Source: Dechloromonas hankyongensis
GTDB taxonomy: Bacteria > Pseudomonadota > Gammaproteobacteria > Burkholderiales > Rhodocyclaceae
Direction: 5' to 3'
Assembly (NCBI RefSeq): GCF_022012295.1
Contig: NZ_JAKLTN010000001.1
Coordinates: 1,674,001 to 1,738,000, forward strand
DNA length: 64,000 nt
Of the stretch, positions 38,782 through 46,618 are shown piece by piece. The position numbers and the translations under genes are program-made. The notes under the pieces are model-generated. The model was not told the DNA's origin. It searched no databases and saw only the letters and a program-made list of their open reading frames with translations. Each line of letters starts with the position of its first letter. Position 1 is the first letter of the stretch.

Positions 38782-39507
38782 TTACCGGGCGGGGATGCCT
38801 TCCTGTTGCCGCCATTTCTGCAGCAGCGCCTGGCGGCGCTCAGGGTAGCGTTCTTCCAGGATGGCAAGGCTGCCGATGCGGTCGATGCGGAAATGCCGGA
38901 AGGCCCGGCGCAATTCGCACCAGGCCACCATCACCAGACAGCGGTCGAAGAAACCCACGGCACAGGGCCAGAGGATGCGGCTGGTTTCTTCTCCCTGCAC
39001 ATCCCGGTAGCCGACCTGCAGCTTGCGTTCGGCGCGGATGGCGGTGCGGATCTGGAAAAGGAGCTGGTCGGCAGGGGCGGTCTGGTTTTCCGGCCCCACC
39101 AGCAGGGCCGAACTGTCCGCTTCGTGGCGCAGTTCCGGTGGCAGCACGGCGGTAATCTTGGCCAGGGCATTCCTGGCGGCATCCCCCAGCCGGGGATCGC
39201 CCCGCTCGGCCACCCAGCGCGAGCCGAGGACCAAAGCCTCGATCTCGTCCTCGGAAAACATCAGGGGCGGCAGCATAAAGCCCGGCCGCAGGACATAGCC
39301 AAGGCCGGCCTCGCCCTCGATATCGGCGCCTTGGGCCTGCAGCGAGGCGATATCCCGGTACAGGGTGCGCAGGCTGACGCCGAGTTCCGATGCCAAGGCC
39401 TGGCCGGGAACCGGCTGGCGATGGCGGCGGAGGGTCTGCATCAATTGCAGGAGACGTTCGGCGCGGGACAAGGGGCTGATTCTGGCGGGAAACTGAACGC
39501 CGGGCAT
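38782..39507 (-). CDS. YafY-type WYL-domain transcriptional regulator
   Basis: A 241-residue regulator: N-terminal winged helix (RAERLLQLMQTLRRHRQPVPGQALASELGVSLRTLYRDIASL) and a C-terminal WYL domain (ERKLQVGYRDVQGEE...LWPCAVGFFDRCLVMVAWCELR). It is upstream of the VOC-EVE pair on the same strand (97-bp gap) and may regulate them. Confidence 0.88.
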   Translation of the reverse strand: MPGVQFPARISPLSRAERLLQLMQTLRRHRQPVPGQALASELGVSLRTLYRDIASLQAQGADIEGEAGLGYVLRPGFMLPPLMFSEDEIEALVLGSRWVAERGDPRLGDAARNALAKITAVLPPELRHEADSSALLVGPENQTAPADQLLFQIRTAIRAERKLQVGYRDVQGEETSRILWPCAVGFFDRCLVMVAWCELRRAFRHFRIDRIGSLAILEERYPERRQALLQKWRQQEGIPAR

Positions 39508-39591
39508 TCTAATGGGATTTCTTCGCGCCGTATCCGACCCGGCTACAACCGGCTCAGGCGCCGGACATTTTCGGGCTTCCTTGCCCGGCCG

Positions 39592-40551
39592 TCAGGCCCC
39601 AGCCTTGCACATTCCGATCAGCGCCTGCGCCTGATCCCGGCAGCGCTGGTGGATACGTCCGTCGAGGTCGTTGCGCCAGCGGCGGGGGATGGCGGCCAGG
39701 CCGTAGCGGGCGCCGGCGAGCATGCCGGCGATGGCGCCGGTGGTGTCGGCGTCGCCGCCGCGGTTGACTACGTCGATCAGGCAATTTTCGAAATTGTCGG
39801 TGGCGAAGAAGGCCTGGAAGACGGCTTGCAGGGTTTCGGCCACGAAGCCGCTCGGGTTGTCGCGGCGCTTGCGGTCGTAGGCGAAGACCGGGAAGCGTTC
39901 GATGAAGGGAGCGATGCGCTGGCGCTCGACGGCAATGGCATCCCTGCCGGCCAGGAAATCCTGCACCATCAGGATGAGGACTTCGCAGGCCGCGTCGGAC
40001 AGCGCGTTGTGGTGCGTGGTGTGGGCCTGCGCGGCGTTGGCGGCTCGGACTGCATCCTCCGCCTGGCCGTAGGTGGCGAGGGCGACGGGCAGGACACGCA
40101 TGGCGGCGCCGTTGCCGGCGTCGTGTTCGGAGGGCGGCGCCTCGGGGTTGCCGGTCTTGCGGTAGGTGATCAGATTGCGGCGGATGGTGTTGCCGATATC
40201 GACCGGCTTGGCGCGCATCCAGGCGTCGAAGGCATCGGCGGTGGCCTTGGCGTCGACGCGGCCGTGGGCCAGGATGGCGTCGCCAAGGGCCAGCGACATG
40301 GTGGTGTCGTCGGTGACCTGGCCGGCCTTCAGGCGCAGCCAGCCGCCGCCGACGATGTCGCGATGTGCGCCGGACTGCTGGCGGATTTCGCTCGGGGTCA
40401 TGAATTCGACGGTGGCGCCCAGCGCGTCGCCGATGGCCAGCCCGAGATAGGCGGCGGTGGCGTGCTCAAGCAGCGGCGAGAGCGGCGGGTCGCCGGCCGG
40501 GCGCCGGCGGACCGGCGCAGTACGGGCGATCAGTTCTCCGGTCCAAAACAT
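39592..40551 (-). CDS. draG: ADP-ribosyl-dinitrogenase reductase glycohydrolase
   Basis: A 319-residue di-manganese hydrolase that removes ADP-ribose from NifH and so reactivates nitrogenase. Metal-site motifs are GLAIGDALGATVEFM, TDDTTMSLALGDAI and the C-terminal NRGGDADTTGAIAGMLAGA. The start MFWTGELIART at 40551 overlaps the nifQ stop by 22 bp; the longer upstream frame runs through nifQ. It is the last gene of the nifB unit, whereas draT is beside nifH about 28 kb away; in many diazotrophs the two are adjacent. Confidence 0.93.
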   Translation of the reverse strand: MFWTGELIARTAPVRRRPAGDPPLSPLLEHATAAYLGLAIGDALGATVEFMTPSEIRQQSGAHRDIVGGGWLRLKAGQVTDDTTMSLALGDAILAHGRVDAKATADAFDAWMRAKPVDIGNTIRRNLITYRKTGNPEAPPSEHDAGNGAAMRVLPVALATYGQAEDAVRAANAAQAHTTHHNALSDAACEVLILMVQDFLAGRDAIAVERQRIAPFIERFPVFAYDRKRRDNPSGFVAETLQAVFQAFFATDNFENCLIDVVNRGGDADTTGAIAGMLAGARYGLAAIPRRWRNDLDGRIHQRCRDQAQALIGMCKAGA

Positions 40552-41102
40552 TTGGCGTAATCGGCGCAAACGCCGCACGACGGGGCGGGGCAGACGTAGA
40601 TGCCTTCCTGCGCGCAGAACTGGCGGTAGAGGAATTTCTTCCACTTCATGTCGCCGCTGTTGGCACGGGCGAGGGCCGGGAAATTCACCCACATCAGCCG
40701 GCTCAGTTCGTCGCGGCTGGCCAGTCCCAGGTCTTGCCACAGGTGGTCGCGGCCGGCGCAGGCGGTGGCCAGGATATTGGCGACCAGCAGTTCGGTCGGC
40801 GACTGGCAGGCGCGGTTTTCGAGGAGGAGCTTTTGCAGGTCGCTCCATTCCGGGATGGATTCGACCGCGCGTTCGGTCAGGCGCACGGCGCAGCCGGGGA
40901 AGTAGGCGAGGAGCAGGGTGTGGCAGGCCGCCGGGCCGAGGCCGAGATGCGCCGGCAGGCAGCCTTCGCCGCTGGCCTGACCGGCGACGATGCTGGCCAG
41001 CAGCACGCGGTTCGGATCGCCCGCTGCGTGCTTCCCTGCCGGTGAGGACAGCAGTTCGGCGAGCAGCGTTGCCCGGTAAGGCAGGCGATCCGGACCGTTC
41101 AT
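40530..41102 (-). CDS. nifQ: NifQ, molybdenum-delivery protein for FeMo-co synthesis
   Basis: A 190-residue Fe-S protein with the C-terminal motif CPAPSCGVCADYAKCFG (C-x4-C-x2-C-x5-C), the diagnostic NifQ cluster site. It supplies Mo, probably as a Mo-Fe-S cluster, for FeMo-co assembly. It follows the FeSII gene (24-bp gap) and overlaps draG. Confidence 0.95.
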   Translation of the reverse strand: MNGPDRLPYRATLLAELLSSPAGKHAAGDPNRVLLASIVAGQASGEGCLPAHLGLGPAACHTLLLAYFPGCAVRLTERAVESIPEWSDLQKLLLENRACQSPTELLVANILATACAGRDHLWQDLGLASRDELSRLMWVNFPALARANSGDMKWKKFLYRQFCAQEGIYVCPAPSCGVCADYAKCFGPEN

Positions 41103-41126
41103 GGCATGGGCCTTATTTGCTCGAAC

Positions 41127-41489
41127 TCACTTGCTGGGATATTCGACCAGGATGTCCTCGTCGCGGACGATCATCTGGCAGGCTAGGCGCCATTGGGTCG
41201 GCGGGATGTCGTCGACGTACATCTGGTCGATCTCGGCCTTGGTGATGTGGCCGAGTTCGGTCAGCGCGGCGACTTCGCGGACGTTGAGCGGGCCACCCAT
41301 CGGGGCGCGCTTGCCGTCCATGGACGACACCTTGACCAGGCAGGTGCCGCAATTGCCTTCCTGGCAACCGAAGTCGATGGGGATGTGGTGTTCCTTGGCC
41401 AGGGCCAGGATGGTCTGGGTGTGGCTGCCGGCGACGGCATAGACGGTCTTGTCTTTATGCAGCGGGCTGCTGAAGGTGATGAGGGCCAT
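41127..41489 (-). CDS. fesII: [2Fe-2S] ferredoxin of the FeSII (Shethna protein II) type
   Basis: A 120-residue ferredoxin. Cluster cysteines are CQEGNCGTC plus the C-terminal LACQMIVRDEDILVEY. The start ALITFSSPLHKDKTVYAVAG, the loop after the cluster and the end match Azotobacter FeSII closely as I recall that sequence. FeSII binds nitrogenase under oxidative stress and locks it in an O2-tolerant inactive complex. Position in the nifB-nifQ unit supports a nitrogenase role. An ordinary electron-transfer ferredoxin remains possible. Confidence 0.82.
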   Translation of the reverse strand: MALITFSSPLHKDKTVYAVAGSHTQTILALAKEHHIPIDFGCQEGNCGTCLVKVSSMDGKRAPMGGPLNVREVAALTELGHITKAEIDQMYVDDIPPTQWRLACQMIVRDEDILVEYPSK

Positions 41490-41578
41490 GTTGTGTTTCT
41501 CCGGAATGGCGGGTTGATCTGGGTGTTCTCTGATGCGGTCGGGCGTTTGCTTTTAATCTTGTTCGGTAGGCGGGGGCG

Positions 41579-41866
41579 TCAGGCCGGCTTGACGACGATT
41601 TCGCCGCCGATGATCTGCGCCTGGCAGGCCAGGCGATGGCCGCGCGGGGCGAGGTTGTCCTTGAGCACCTGGTCTTCCAGGATGCTCGGCGGGGCGAGGT
41701 TTTCGTTGCCGGACACCACCTTGGTCAGGCAGGTGCAGCATTCCCCCTCGCGGCAGCCGTAGGTGATGCCGGCGCCGACTTTTTCCGAGACTTCGATGAG
41801 CCGGGTGCCGGCCGGTACGGTGACCGAGACGCCGATATCTTCGAAGGTGACTTTGGCTTTAGGCAT
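41579..41866 (-). CDS. [2Fe-2S] plant-type ferredoxin
   Basis: A 95-residue electron carrier with cluster cysteines in YGCREGECCTC and RLACQAQIIGG. It is shorter than FeSII and lacks its insert. It lies 18 bp after the flavodiiron gene, so it could be its electron donor (inference). Confidence 0.9.
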   Translation of the reverse strand: MPKAKVTFEDIGVSVTVPAGTRLIEVSEKVGAGITYGCREGECCTCLTKVVSGNENLAPPSILEDQVLKDNLAPRGHRLACQAQIIGGEIVVKPA

Positions 41867-41884
41867 GGTTTTTCCCCTTGTCGT

Positions 41885-43156
41885 TTAGGCGAGCGCTGCC
41901 AGGTCGATCTCGCGGTTTTTCATTTGGCCGGTCAGGTGCCGGGCCAGTTGTTCGCCGAGGCTGCGGCATTCCTCGAGTTCGCCGGCATCCGGCACCAGCT
42001 TGATGCGCAGCCCTTCGAGCGGGACGCGCATCTTCAGGCCGCGCAGGCGGTCCTCGATCAGGCGCACCGCCTCGCCGCTCCAGCCGTAGGAGCCGAAGGC
42101 AGCACCCAGCTTGCCCTTGACGTTGACCGTGGTCAGCGAGGACAGCACGTCCCAGATCGGCTTGACCGCGTCGGCGTTGATGGTCGGGCTGCCGAAGGCG
42201 AGGCCGTCGGCTTCCTCGATCAGGTCGGTGAAGATGCCGGATTCGCCGCCTTCCAGGTCGTACAGCGAAACGCGCACGCCGCCGATGGCCTCGGCGCCGG
42301 CGGCCAGCGCTTCGGCCATGCGCCGGGTGTTGCCGTAGGCCGAGATGTAGAAGATGACCAGTGTCTTTTCGCTGCGCGCTTCGTTGAACAGGCGCGGCGT
42401 GGCCAGTTCGCGATAGCGATGCACGTAGTCGCGCGGCGCATGGCGCAGGATGGGGCCGTGCGCCGGGGCGATCAGGTTGATGGCGAGCGGCTCGATCAGC
42501 GCGATGGCGTCGAGCACGTACTCGCGGAAAGGCCGCATGATGTGGGCGTAGTAGTACTCGAACGAGAAGCGGAAATCGCCCACCGTGTCGTTGAACAGCC
42601 GGGCATCGCAGAAATGGCAGCCGAAGATGTCGCCGGTGAACAGCAGGCCGTCCTCGACCAGATAGGTGCATTGTGTATCCGGCCAGTGCAGGTAGGGCGT
42701 GTGCAGGAAGCGCAGGGTGCGGCCGCCGAGATCGACCTCGTCGTCAGTGGTCACCGGGATGTACTCCGGCGCCTTCTCGCCGGTCGGCTTGAGCAGGGCC
42801 TTCAGCATCATCTGCGCCCGGCTCGACAGATAGACCCGGGCCTGCGGGGCACGCCGCAGCAGTTCGGGCAGGGCGCCGCTGTGGTCCGGCTCCAGGTGGT
42901 TGAGGACGATGACGGTGATCTCGTCGTAGCGGGCCACCGATTCGAGGCGGGCGAAGAAGGTGTCGGCGAACTCCTCCTTGACCGTGTCGATCACCGCCAC
43001 GCCCTGCTCGCCGCGCACTACGTAGGCGTTGTAGCTGGTGCCGTTGGCGGTCTTCAGGATGATGTCGAAATTGCGCAGATGCGGGTCCAGCGCCCCCACC
43101 CAGTGGACGCCCGGCGCCAGTTCGACGGCTGTCTTAGTGAGACCCGCCGCAGGCAT
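41885..43156 (-). CDS. fprA: A-type flavoprotein (flavodiiron protein, FprA-like)
   Basis: A 423-residue protein. The N-terminal metallo-beta-lactamase-like domain has the di-iron pattern NHLEPDHSG (His87, Glu89, Asp91, His92), and GDIFGCHF and APAHGPIL later. The C-terminal flavodoxin domain starts TLVIFYISAYGNTRRMAEA and binds FMN. Flavodiiron proteins reduce O2 to water or NO to N2O. I chose MPAAGLTKTAVELAPG at 43156 (23-bp overlap with nifO) over 43216. In this nif unit an O2-scavenging role is likely. Confidence 0.88.
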   Translation of the reverse strand: MPAAGLTKTAVELAPGVHWVGALDPHLRNFDIILKTANGTSYNAYVVRGEQGVAVIDTVKEEFADTFFARLESVARYDEITVIVLNHLEPDHSGALPELLRRAPQARVYLSSRAQMMLKALLKPTGEKAPEYIPVTTDDEVDLGGRTLRFLHTPYLHWPDTQCTYLVEDGLLFTGDIFGCHFCDARLFNDTVGDFRFSFEYYYAHIMRPFREYVLDAIALIEPLAINLIAPAHGPILRHAPRDYVHRYRELATPRLFNEARSEKTLVIFYISAYGNTRRMAEALAAGAEAIGGVRVSLYDLEGGESGIFTDLIEEADGLAFGSPTINADAVKPIWDVLSSLTTVNVKGKLGAAFGSYGWSGEAVRLIEDRLRGLKMRVPLEGLRIKLVPDAGELEECRSLGEQLARHLTGQMKNREIDLAALA

Positions 43157-43607
43157 GCTCGGCTTCCTCGTGTTCATGGGCGTGGCTGCCGCAACTGCCG
43201 TGGCCTTCCGGACCATGCACGCAAGCCTCGATGTTGCCCTCCGGCAACTCGACGTTGTTCAGCCCCAGCCAGGCATCGACCAGGGCGACGTCGAAGCCGA
43301 CCAAGCGTTCCTCGCCGACTTCCATCAGCGGCCGGCGGATGAGCAGCGGGTTGCCGAGCAGCAGGTGCAGGGCGTCCTCGAAACCGAGGGTTTCCGGGAC
43401 GATCTCGCCGCTCTTGATGGCTGGCGCGGCGCGGTTGAACCAGTCGGCGACGGGGAGCTGGCCGAGAAACTGGAGCAGGCGGTCGGCTGTCCAGGATTCA
43501 GCCTTCAGGCTCTTGGCCTGGACGGTATGGCCGGCGGCGGCGAGCAGGGTTTTCTGGCGGAGATTGCCTTTGCAGCCGGGTTTTTCGTAGAAGGTGATGG
43601 TGGCCAT
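43134..43607 (-). CDS. nifO: NifO-type nitrogenase-associated ArsC-fold protein
   Basis: A 157-residue thioredoxin-fold protein of the ArsC family (MATITFYEKPGCKGNLRQKTLL) with the segment LGNPLLIRRPLMEVGEERLVGFD. The match is to the nitrogenase-associated NifO group, linked to molybdenum use for nitrogenase. Its C-terminal 35 residues are unusually rich in His and Cys (CVHGPEGHGSCGSHAHEHEE and more), a likely metal-binding tail. It is followed by the flavodiiron gene and preceded by the giant palindrome. Confidence 0.88.
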   Translation of the reverse strand: MATITFYEKPGCKGNLRQKTLLAAAGHTVQAKSLKAESWTADRLLQFLGQLPVADWFNRAAPAIKSGEIVPETLGFEDALHLLLGNPLLIRRPLMEVGEERLVGFDVALVDAWLGLNNVELPEGNIEACVHGPEGHGSCGSHAHEHEEAEHACGGSH

Positions 43608-43660
43608 AGGGAGTTAGGTTTCGGTTGATTGCTGTGGGGTTTGTTTTCTTCGTACCTCAA

Positions 43661-44213
43661 GCGTTGGTTTCCGCGCTTGAGGCGCGGGCATACTTTCTTC
43701 TTGCGTCGCCAAGAAGAAAGTAGCCAAAGAAGAAGGCGACCCTGGGTCGGTGCCGGCTGCGCCGGTCCCCTGCGCTACTCGGGACTGGCGGGGGCTGCGG
43801 AACTCGGCCCGATGGGCCTCAGACAGTCCTCGCCCTTTTTCCGCCAGACCCTGCGTTGCTCGGCACCTCTCAAGGGGCCCGGTGAACCATCCGGGTTCGG
43901 CCGGCGGCCTTGGTTTCTGGCAACGTTGGGCGACTATTGCACTCAGCTTTTCGGACGGCGTCTGAAGCCGAGACGCCTTTCGAATCCCCTTGAGAGGCGC
44001 TGAGCAACGCAGGTGGGTCGGGGGCAGTCGGCTTGCCTTGTCTGAGCCGCAGGCGAGTTCAGGCAAGCCGCCCGGCCTGCCGAGTAGCGCAAGGAACCCC
44101 GAAGGGGCGCCAACCCAGGGGTCGCCTTCTTTTTGGCTACTTTTTCTTGGCGAAGCAAGAAAAAGTACGCCCGCCCTCAAGGCGGAAAGCAGCGGTCGCG
44201 CAAACGCCAACGC
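43661..44213. repeat. Giant imperfect palindrome (about 550 bp) between fdxN and nifO
   Basis: Long arms mirror each other: the left arm from about 43668 to 43877 and the right arm from 43986 to 44188, around a central loop of about 108 bp. Perfect pairs include CCTCTCAAGGGG (43866-43877) with CCCCTTGAGAGG (43986-43997); the TTTTGGCTACTTT-type segments near 43700-43740 and 44115-44165 also match. Open frames cross it in every direction but have no ribosome sites or recognisable products. No transposase or terminal duplication is visible. It occupies nearly all of the 665-bp gap 43608-44272, and I see nothing else there. Confidence 0.85.
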
Positions 44214-44272
44214 ATAAGAAGGGACAGAACCCAACGGTTCCCCCCTTAGCAGCGAAGGCAAAGAAACCGGCA

Positions 44273-44551
44273 TTACGCCGCCTCCCGCCACAACCCAAAC
44301 TCCTTCAACTTCTCAATCGGAATCCCGGTCAGCGACCCCGGCGGGTTCAAAAACTCGCCCAGCTCATCGACGATCGCCATCTCGATCGGACAGATCGCCG
44401 CGCACTGCGGCACCCCGTGATCGCCCAGGCATTCGGTGCACTTGCCGTCGTCGATCAGGAAATCCGGCGTGTCCTGGTAGATCGCGTCGTTCGGGCAGAC
44501 ATCGACGCAAGCCCAGCAATTGACGCAGGATTGGGTAATTTGCAGGGCCAT
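44273..44551 (-). CDS. fdxN: FdxN-type 2[4Fe-4S] ferredoxin downstream of nifB
   Basis: A 92-residue ferredoxin with cluster motifs CVNCWACVDVCP and CTECLGDHGVPQCAAICP (long second-motif insert) and a C-terminal extension. FdxN-type ferredoxins donate electrons to NifB or nitrogenase. Its start codon directly follows the nifB stop codon with no gap, so translation is coupled. Confidence 0.93.
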   Translation of the reverse strand: MALQITQSCVNCWACVDVCPNDAIYQDTPDFLIDDGKCTECLGDHGVPQCAAICPIEMAIVDELGEFLNPPGSLTGIPIEKLKEFGLWREAA

Positions 44552-46051
44552 TTACGCCACCTTCAGGCTTTCTGCGGCGGGAAGCAGTTTCCCGGTCGCC
44601 GCGATTTCCTTATAAACAGCCATCACGGCATCCTCGATCGGCTCCATCGCATGTTCGCCGTTCGGCGCGATGCCGGCGGCTTCCAGCTTGCCCCACGGCT
44701 CGTAGCCGATTTTGGAACAGAGCACCACCTCGCAGCCTTCGAGCACGCGGATGTTGCGGTCGAGCAGGGATTCGGTGGCGCCTTCGTCGACCACGTCGCC
44801 GTCGCCGCAGGAATCCATGCCGCCGCAGTACAACTCGGTCTTGCGGTGGCTGAGGAAGCGCACGCCTTCGGGGGAGGCCTCGTAGATCAGGAATTCCTTG
44901 GCATGGCCGAAGTGCTCGGCGACGACACCGTTCTTGCCGGCGACCGCCATCAGCACCGGCCGCGAACCTTCGGGAATGCCTTCGGCCTTGGGCTTGGCGA
45001 CTCCGCGCTTGGCTTCCAGCTTCTCGATGATCTCGTCGTGCACCACCTTACGGCGGACCATGGCGGCTTCGTAATCGACGTCCATGACGTCGATCTTGTC
45101 GAGCGTGAACTCGTCGCCGCGATCCTCGCCCAACAGGCCGACCGCGTCGGCGCGGCACTGGCGGCAGTGGCGCATCATCGCCATGTCGCCAGCGCAGGCA
45201 TCCTGCAGCTCCTGCAACTGTTCCGGGGTCGGTTCCGGCTGCTCCATGATGCCGTAGTAGGTGCCGTGCTCGGGCTCGGCGATCAGCGGCATCACGTTGT
45301 GCAGGAAGGCGCCCTTGGCCTTGACGATCTTCGAGACTTCCTTGAGATGCTCGTCATTGACGCCGGGAATCAGCACTGAATTCACTTTGACCAGGATGCC
45401 GCGGTCGGTCAGCATCTGCAAGCCCTTCTGCTGTTGCTCGATCAGGATGCGTGCGCCCTCGACGCCGGTGATCCGCTTGTTCTCCCAGTAGATCCACGGA
45501 TAGATCTTGGCGCCGACTTCCGGATCGACACAGTTGATGGTGATCGTCACGTGGTCGATGTTGTGCTGGGCGATGCGGTCGACGTACTGCGGCAGGTTCA
45601 GGCCGTTGGTCGACACGCAGAGCTTGATGTCCGGGGCGCGCGCGGAGAGCTGTTCGAAGGTTTCGAAGGTGCGGCCCGGGTTGGCCAAGGGGTCGCCGGG
45701 GCCGGCAATGCCGAGCACCGTCATCTGCGGGATTTCGGCGGCAACGGCGAGGACCTTCTTGATCGCCTGGTCCGGCGTCAGCAGCTCGGAGACGACGCCC
45801 GGACGCGATTCGTTGGAGCAGTCGTACTTGCGGTTGCAGTAGTTGCACTGGATGTTGCAGGCCGGCGCCACGGCCACGTGCATGCGGGCGAAGTAGTGGT
45901 GCGCCTCTTCCGAATAGCAGGGGTGGTCCTGCACCTTGGCTCGGATGTGGTCCGGCAGGTGCGAGAGGGCATCCGGCGCGGTGCCGCAGCCGCTGGAAGA
46001 ACAACCGCCGCCCTCGGCCGGGGCGCTGTTGCTGATGACGGGAAGTTCCAC
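44552..46051 (-). CDS. nifB: NifB, radical-SAM FeMo-co precursor (NifB-co) synthase
   Basis: A 499-residue enzyme that joins two 4Fe-4S clusters and inserts carbide to make NifB-co. The N-terminus has CSSSGCG, then the radical-SAM motif CNIQCNYC in the core, further cluster cysteines (RHCRQCRADAVG), and a C-terminal NifX/NafY-like domain (RPVLMAVAGKNGVVAEHFGHAKEFLIYE). Full length and both domains are intact. It has a sigma-54 promoter and a NifA site of its own. Confidence 0.98.
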   Translation of the reverse strand: MELPVISNSAPAEGGGCSSSGCGTAPDALSHLPDHIRAKVQDHPCYSEEAHHYFARMHVAVAPACNIQCNYCNRKYDCSNESRPGVVSELLTPDQAIKKVLAVAAEIPQMTVLGIAGPGDPLANPGRTFETFEQLSARAPDIKLCVSTNGLNLPQYVDRIAQHNIDHVTITINCVDPEVGAKIYPWIYWENKRITGVEGARILIEQQQKGLQMLTDRGILVKVNSVLIPGVNDEHLKEVSKIVKAKGAFLHNVMPLIAEPEHGTYYGIMEQPEPTPEQLQELQDACAGDMAMMRHCRQCRADAVGLLGEDRGDEFTLDKIDVMDVDYEAAMVRRKVVHDEIIEKLEAKRGVAKPKAEGIPEGSRPVLMAVAGKNGVVAEHFGHAKEFLIYEASPEGVRFLSHRKTELYCGGMDSCGDGDVVDEGATESLLDRNIRVLEGCEVVLCSKIGYEPWGKLEAAGIAPNGEHAMEPIEDAVMAVYKEIAATGKLLPAAESLKVA

Positions 46052-46087
46052 GATGTAGGCTCCTCGAAAACTGTTCGGAGCCTATTC

Positions 46088-46103
46088 AGCAATCGCTGTG
46101 CCA
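46088..46103 (-). promoter_or_regulatory. Sigma-54 promoter of nifB
   Basis: On the minus strand: TGGCACAGCGATTGCT, a perfect TGGCAC-N5-TTGCT. It lies 36 bp before the nifB start codon. Confidence 0.93.
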
Positions 46104-46166
46104 GTCAGTATTTATTAATTAAAACAACGGTATGGCGCGTTTCGTGAGCGGACTTGTCGGGCGGCT

Positions 46167-46182
46167 TGTCGGAAAGCCTACA
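46167..46182. promoter_or_regulatory. NifA upstream activator site for nifB
   Basis: TGT-CGGAAAGCCT-ACA is an exact TGT-N10-ACA about 64 bp upstream of the nifB -24 element. It ends 12 bp from the stop codon of the convergent-side neighbour at 46195. Confidence 0.85.
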
Positions 46183-46194
46183 GGGGCGCATGTG

Positions 46195-46617
46195 CTATGT
46201 GGCAAACAGCGTTCTCAGGTACTTCATCAGTCCGCCGAGAATGGGGAGCTTCATGTACAGCTCCTCGGCCGCATCCCAGTAGTCGCGGTGATAAATGACC
46301 TTGCCGTCGGCAGCGAATTTCAGATGCGATACGCCGCGGATCCGCTGCATTTCGCTCCGGCCCCACCGGCGGACGCGATAGTGGAAATCCCAGACCAGCA
46401 TGGCGCCGCTGGCATCGGCGATGCGCTCAGTGACCTCGAAGCGCGGTGCTTCGACCTGGCGGTACATGTGCGCGAAGATGCCCGCGATGGCCTGGACACC
46501 ACGTACCTCGTTGAACGGGTCCTTGAAATAGGCGTCGGCGCCGTAGAACTCCGGAAAGCGTTCCACCGCTTCCGGCGTCAGCTCCTGGAAGAAGGTGATC
46601 AGGCGCTCGAGATCCAT
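46195..46617 (-). CDS. NTF2/SnoaL-like protein of the lipid operon
   Basis: A 140-residue alpha+beta-barrel protein starting MDLERLITFFQELTPEAVERFPEFYGADAYFKDPF, typical of nuclear transport factor 2-like enzymes and binding proteins. It is the last gene of the operon read from 53053 downward, with 1 bp between it and the SDR gene. This family recurs in the same MerR/CFA gene neighbourhood of other proteobacteria (recalled). Confidence 0.88.
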   Translation of the reverse strand: MDLERLITFFQELTPEAVERFPEFYGADAYFKDPFNEVRGVQAIAGIFAHMYRQVEAPRFEVTERIADASGAMLVWDFHYRVRRWGRSEMQRIRGVSHLKFAADGKVIYHRDYWDAAEELYMKLPILGGLMKYLRTLFAT

Positions 46618-46618
46618 G

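Noticed and set aside
41636..43342. 568-codon plus-strand frame opposite the flavodiiron and ferredoxin genes
   Set aside because: It is antisense to several real genes and composed of Arg/Gln/Gly/Ala/Val-rich sequence with no motif or ribosome site.
43614..44291. Several 70-220-codon open frames on both strands between nifO and fdxN
   Set aside because: They lie within a long palindrome, run in all frames without ribosome sites and contain only low-complexity Arg/Pro/Ser/Gly stretches. They are by-products of GC-rich repeat sequence.
44273..46051. nifA, nifL, nifE, nifN and nifX in this window
   Set aside because: No gene matches them; NafY and the NifB C-terminal domain resemble NifX but have their own distinguishing domains. 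These genes must lie outside the window.
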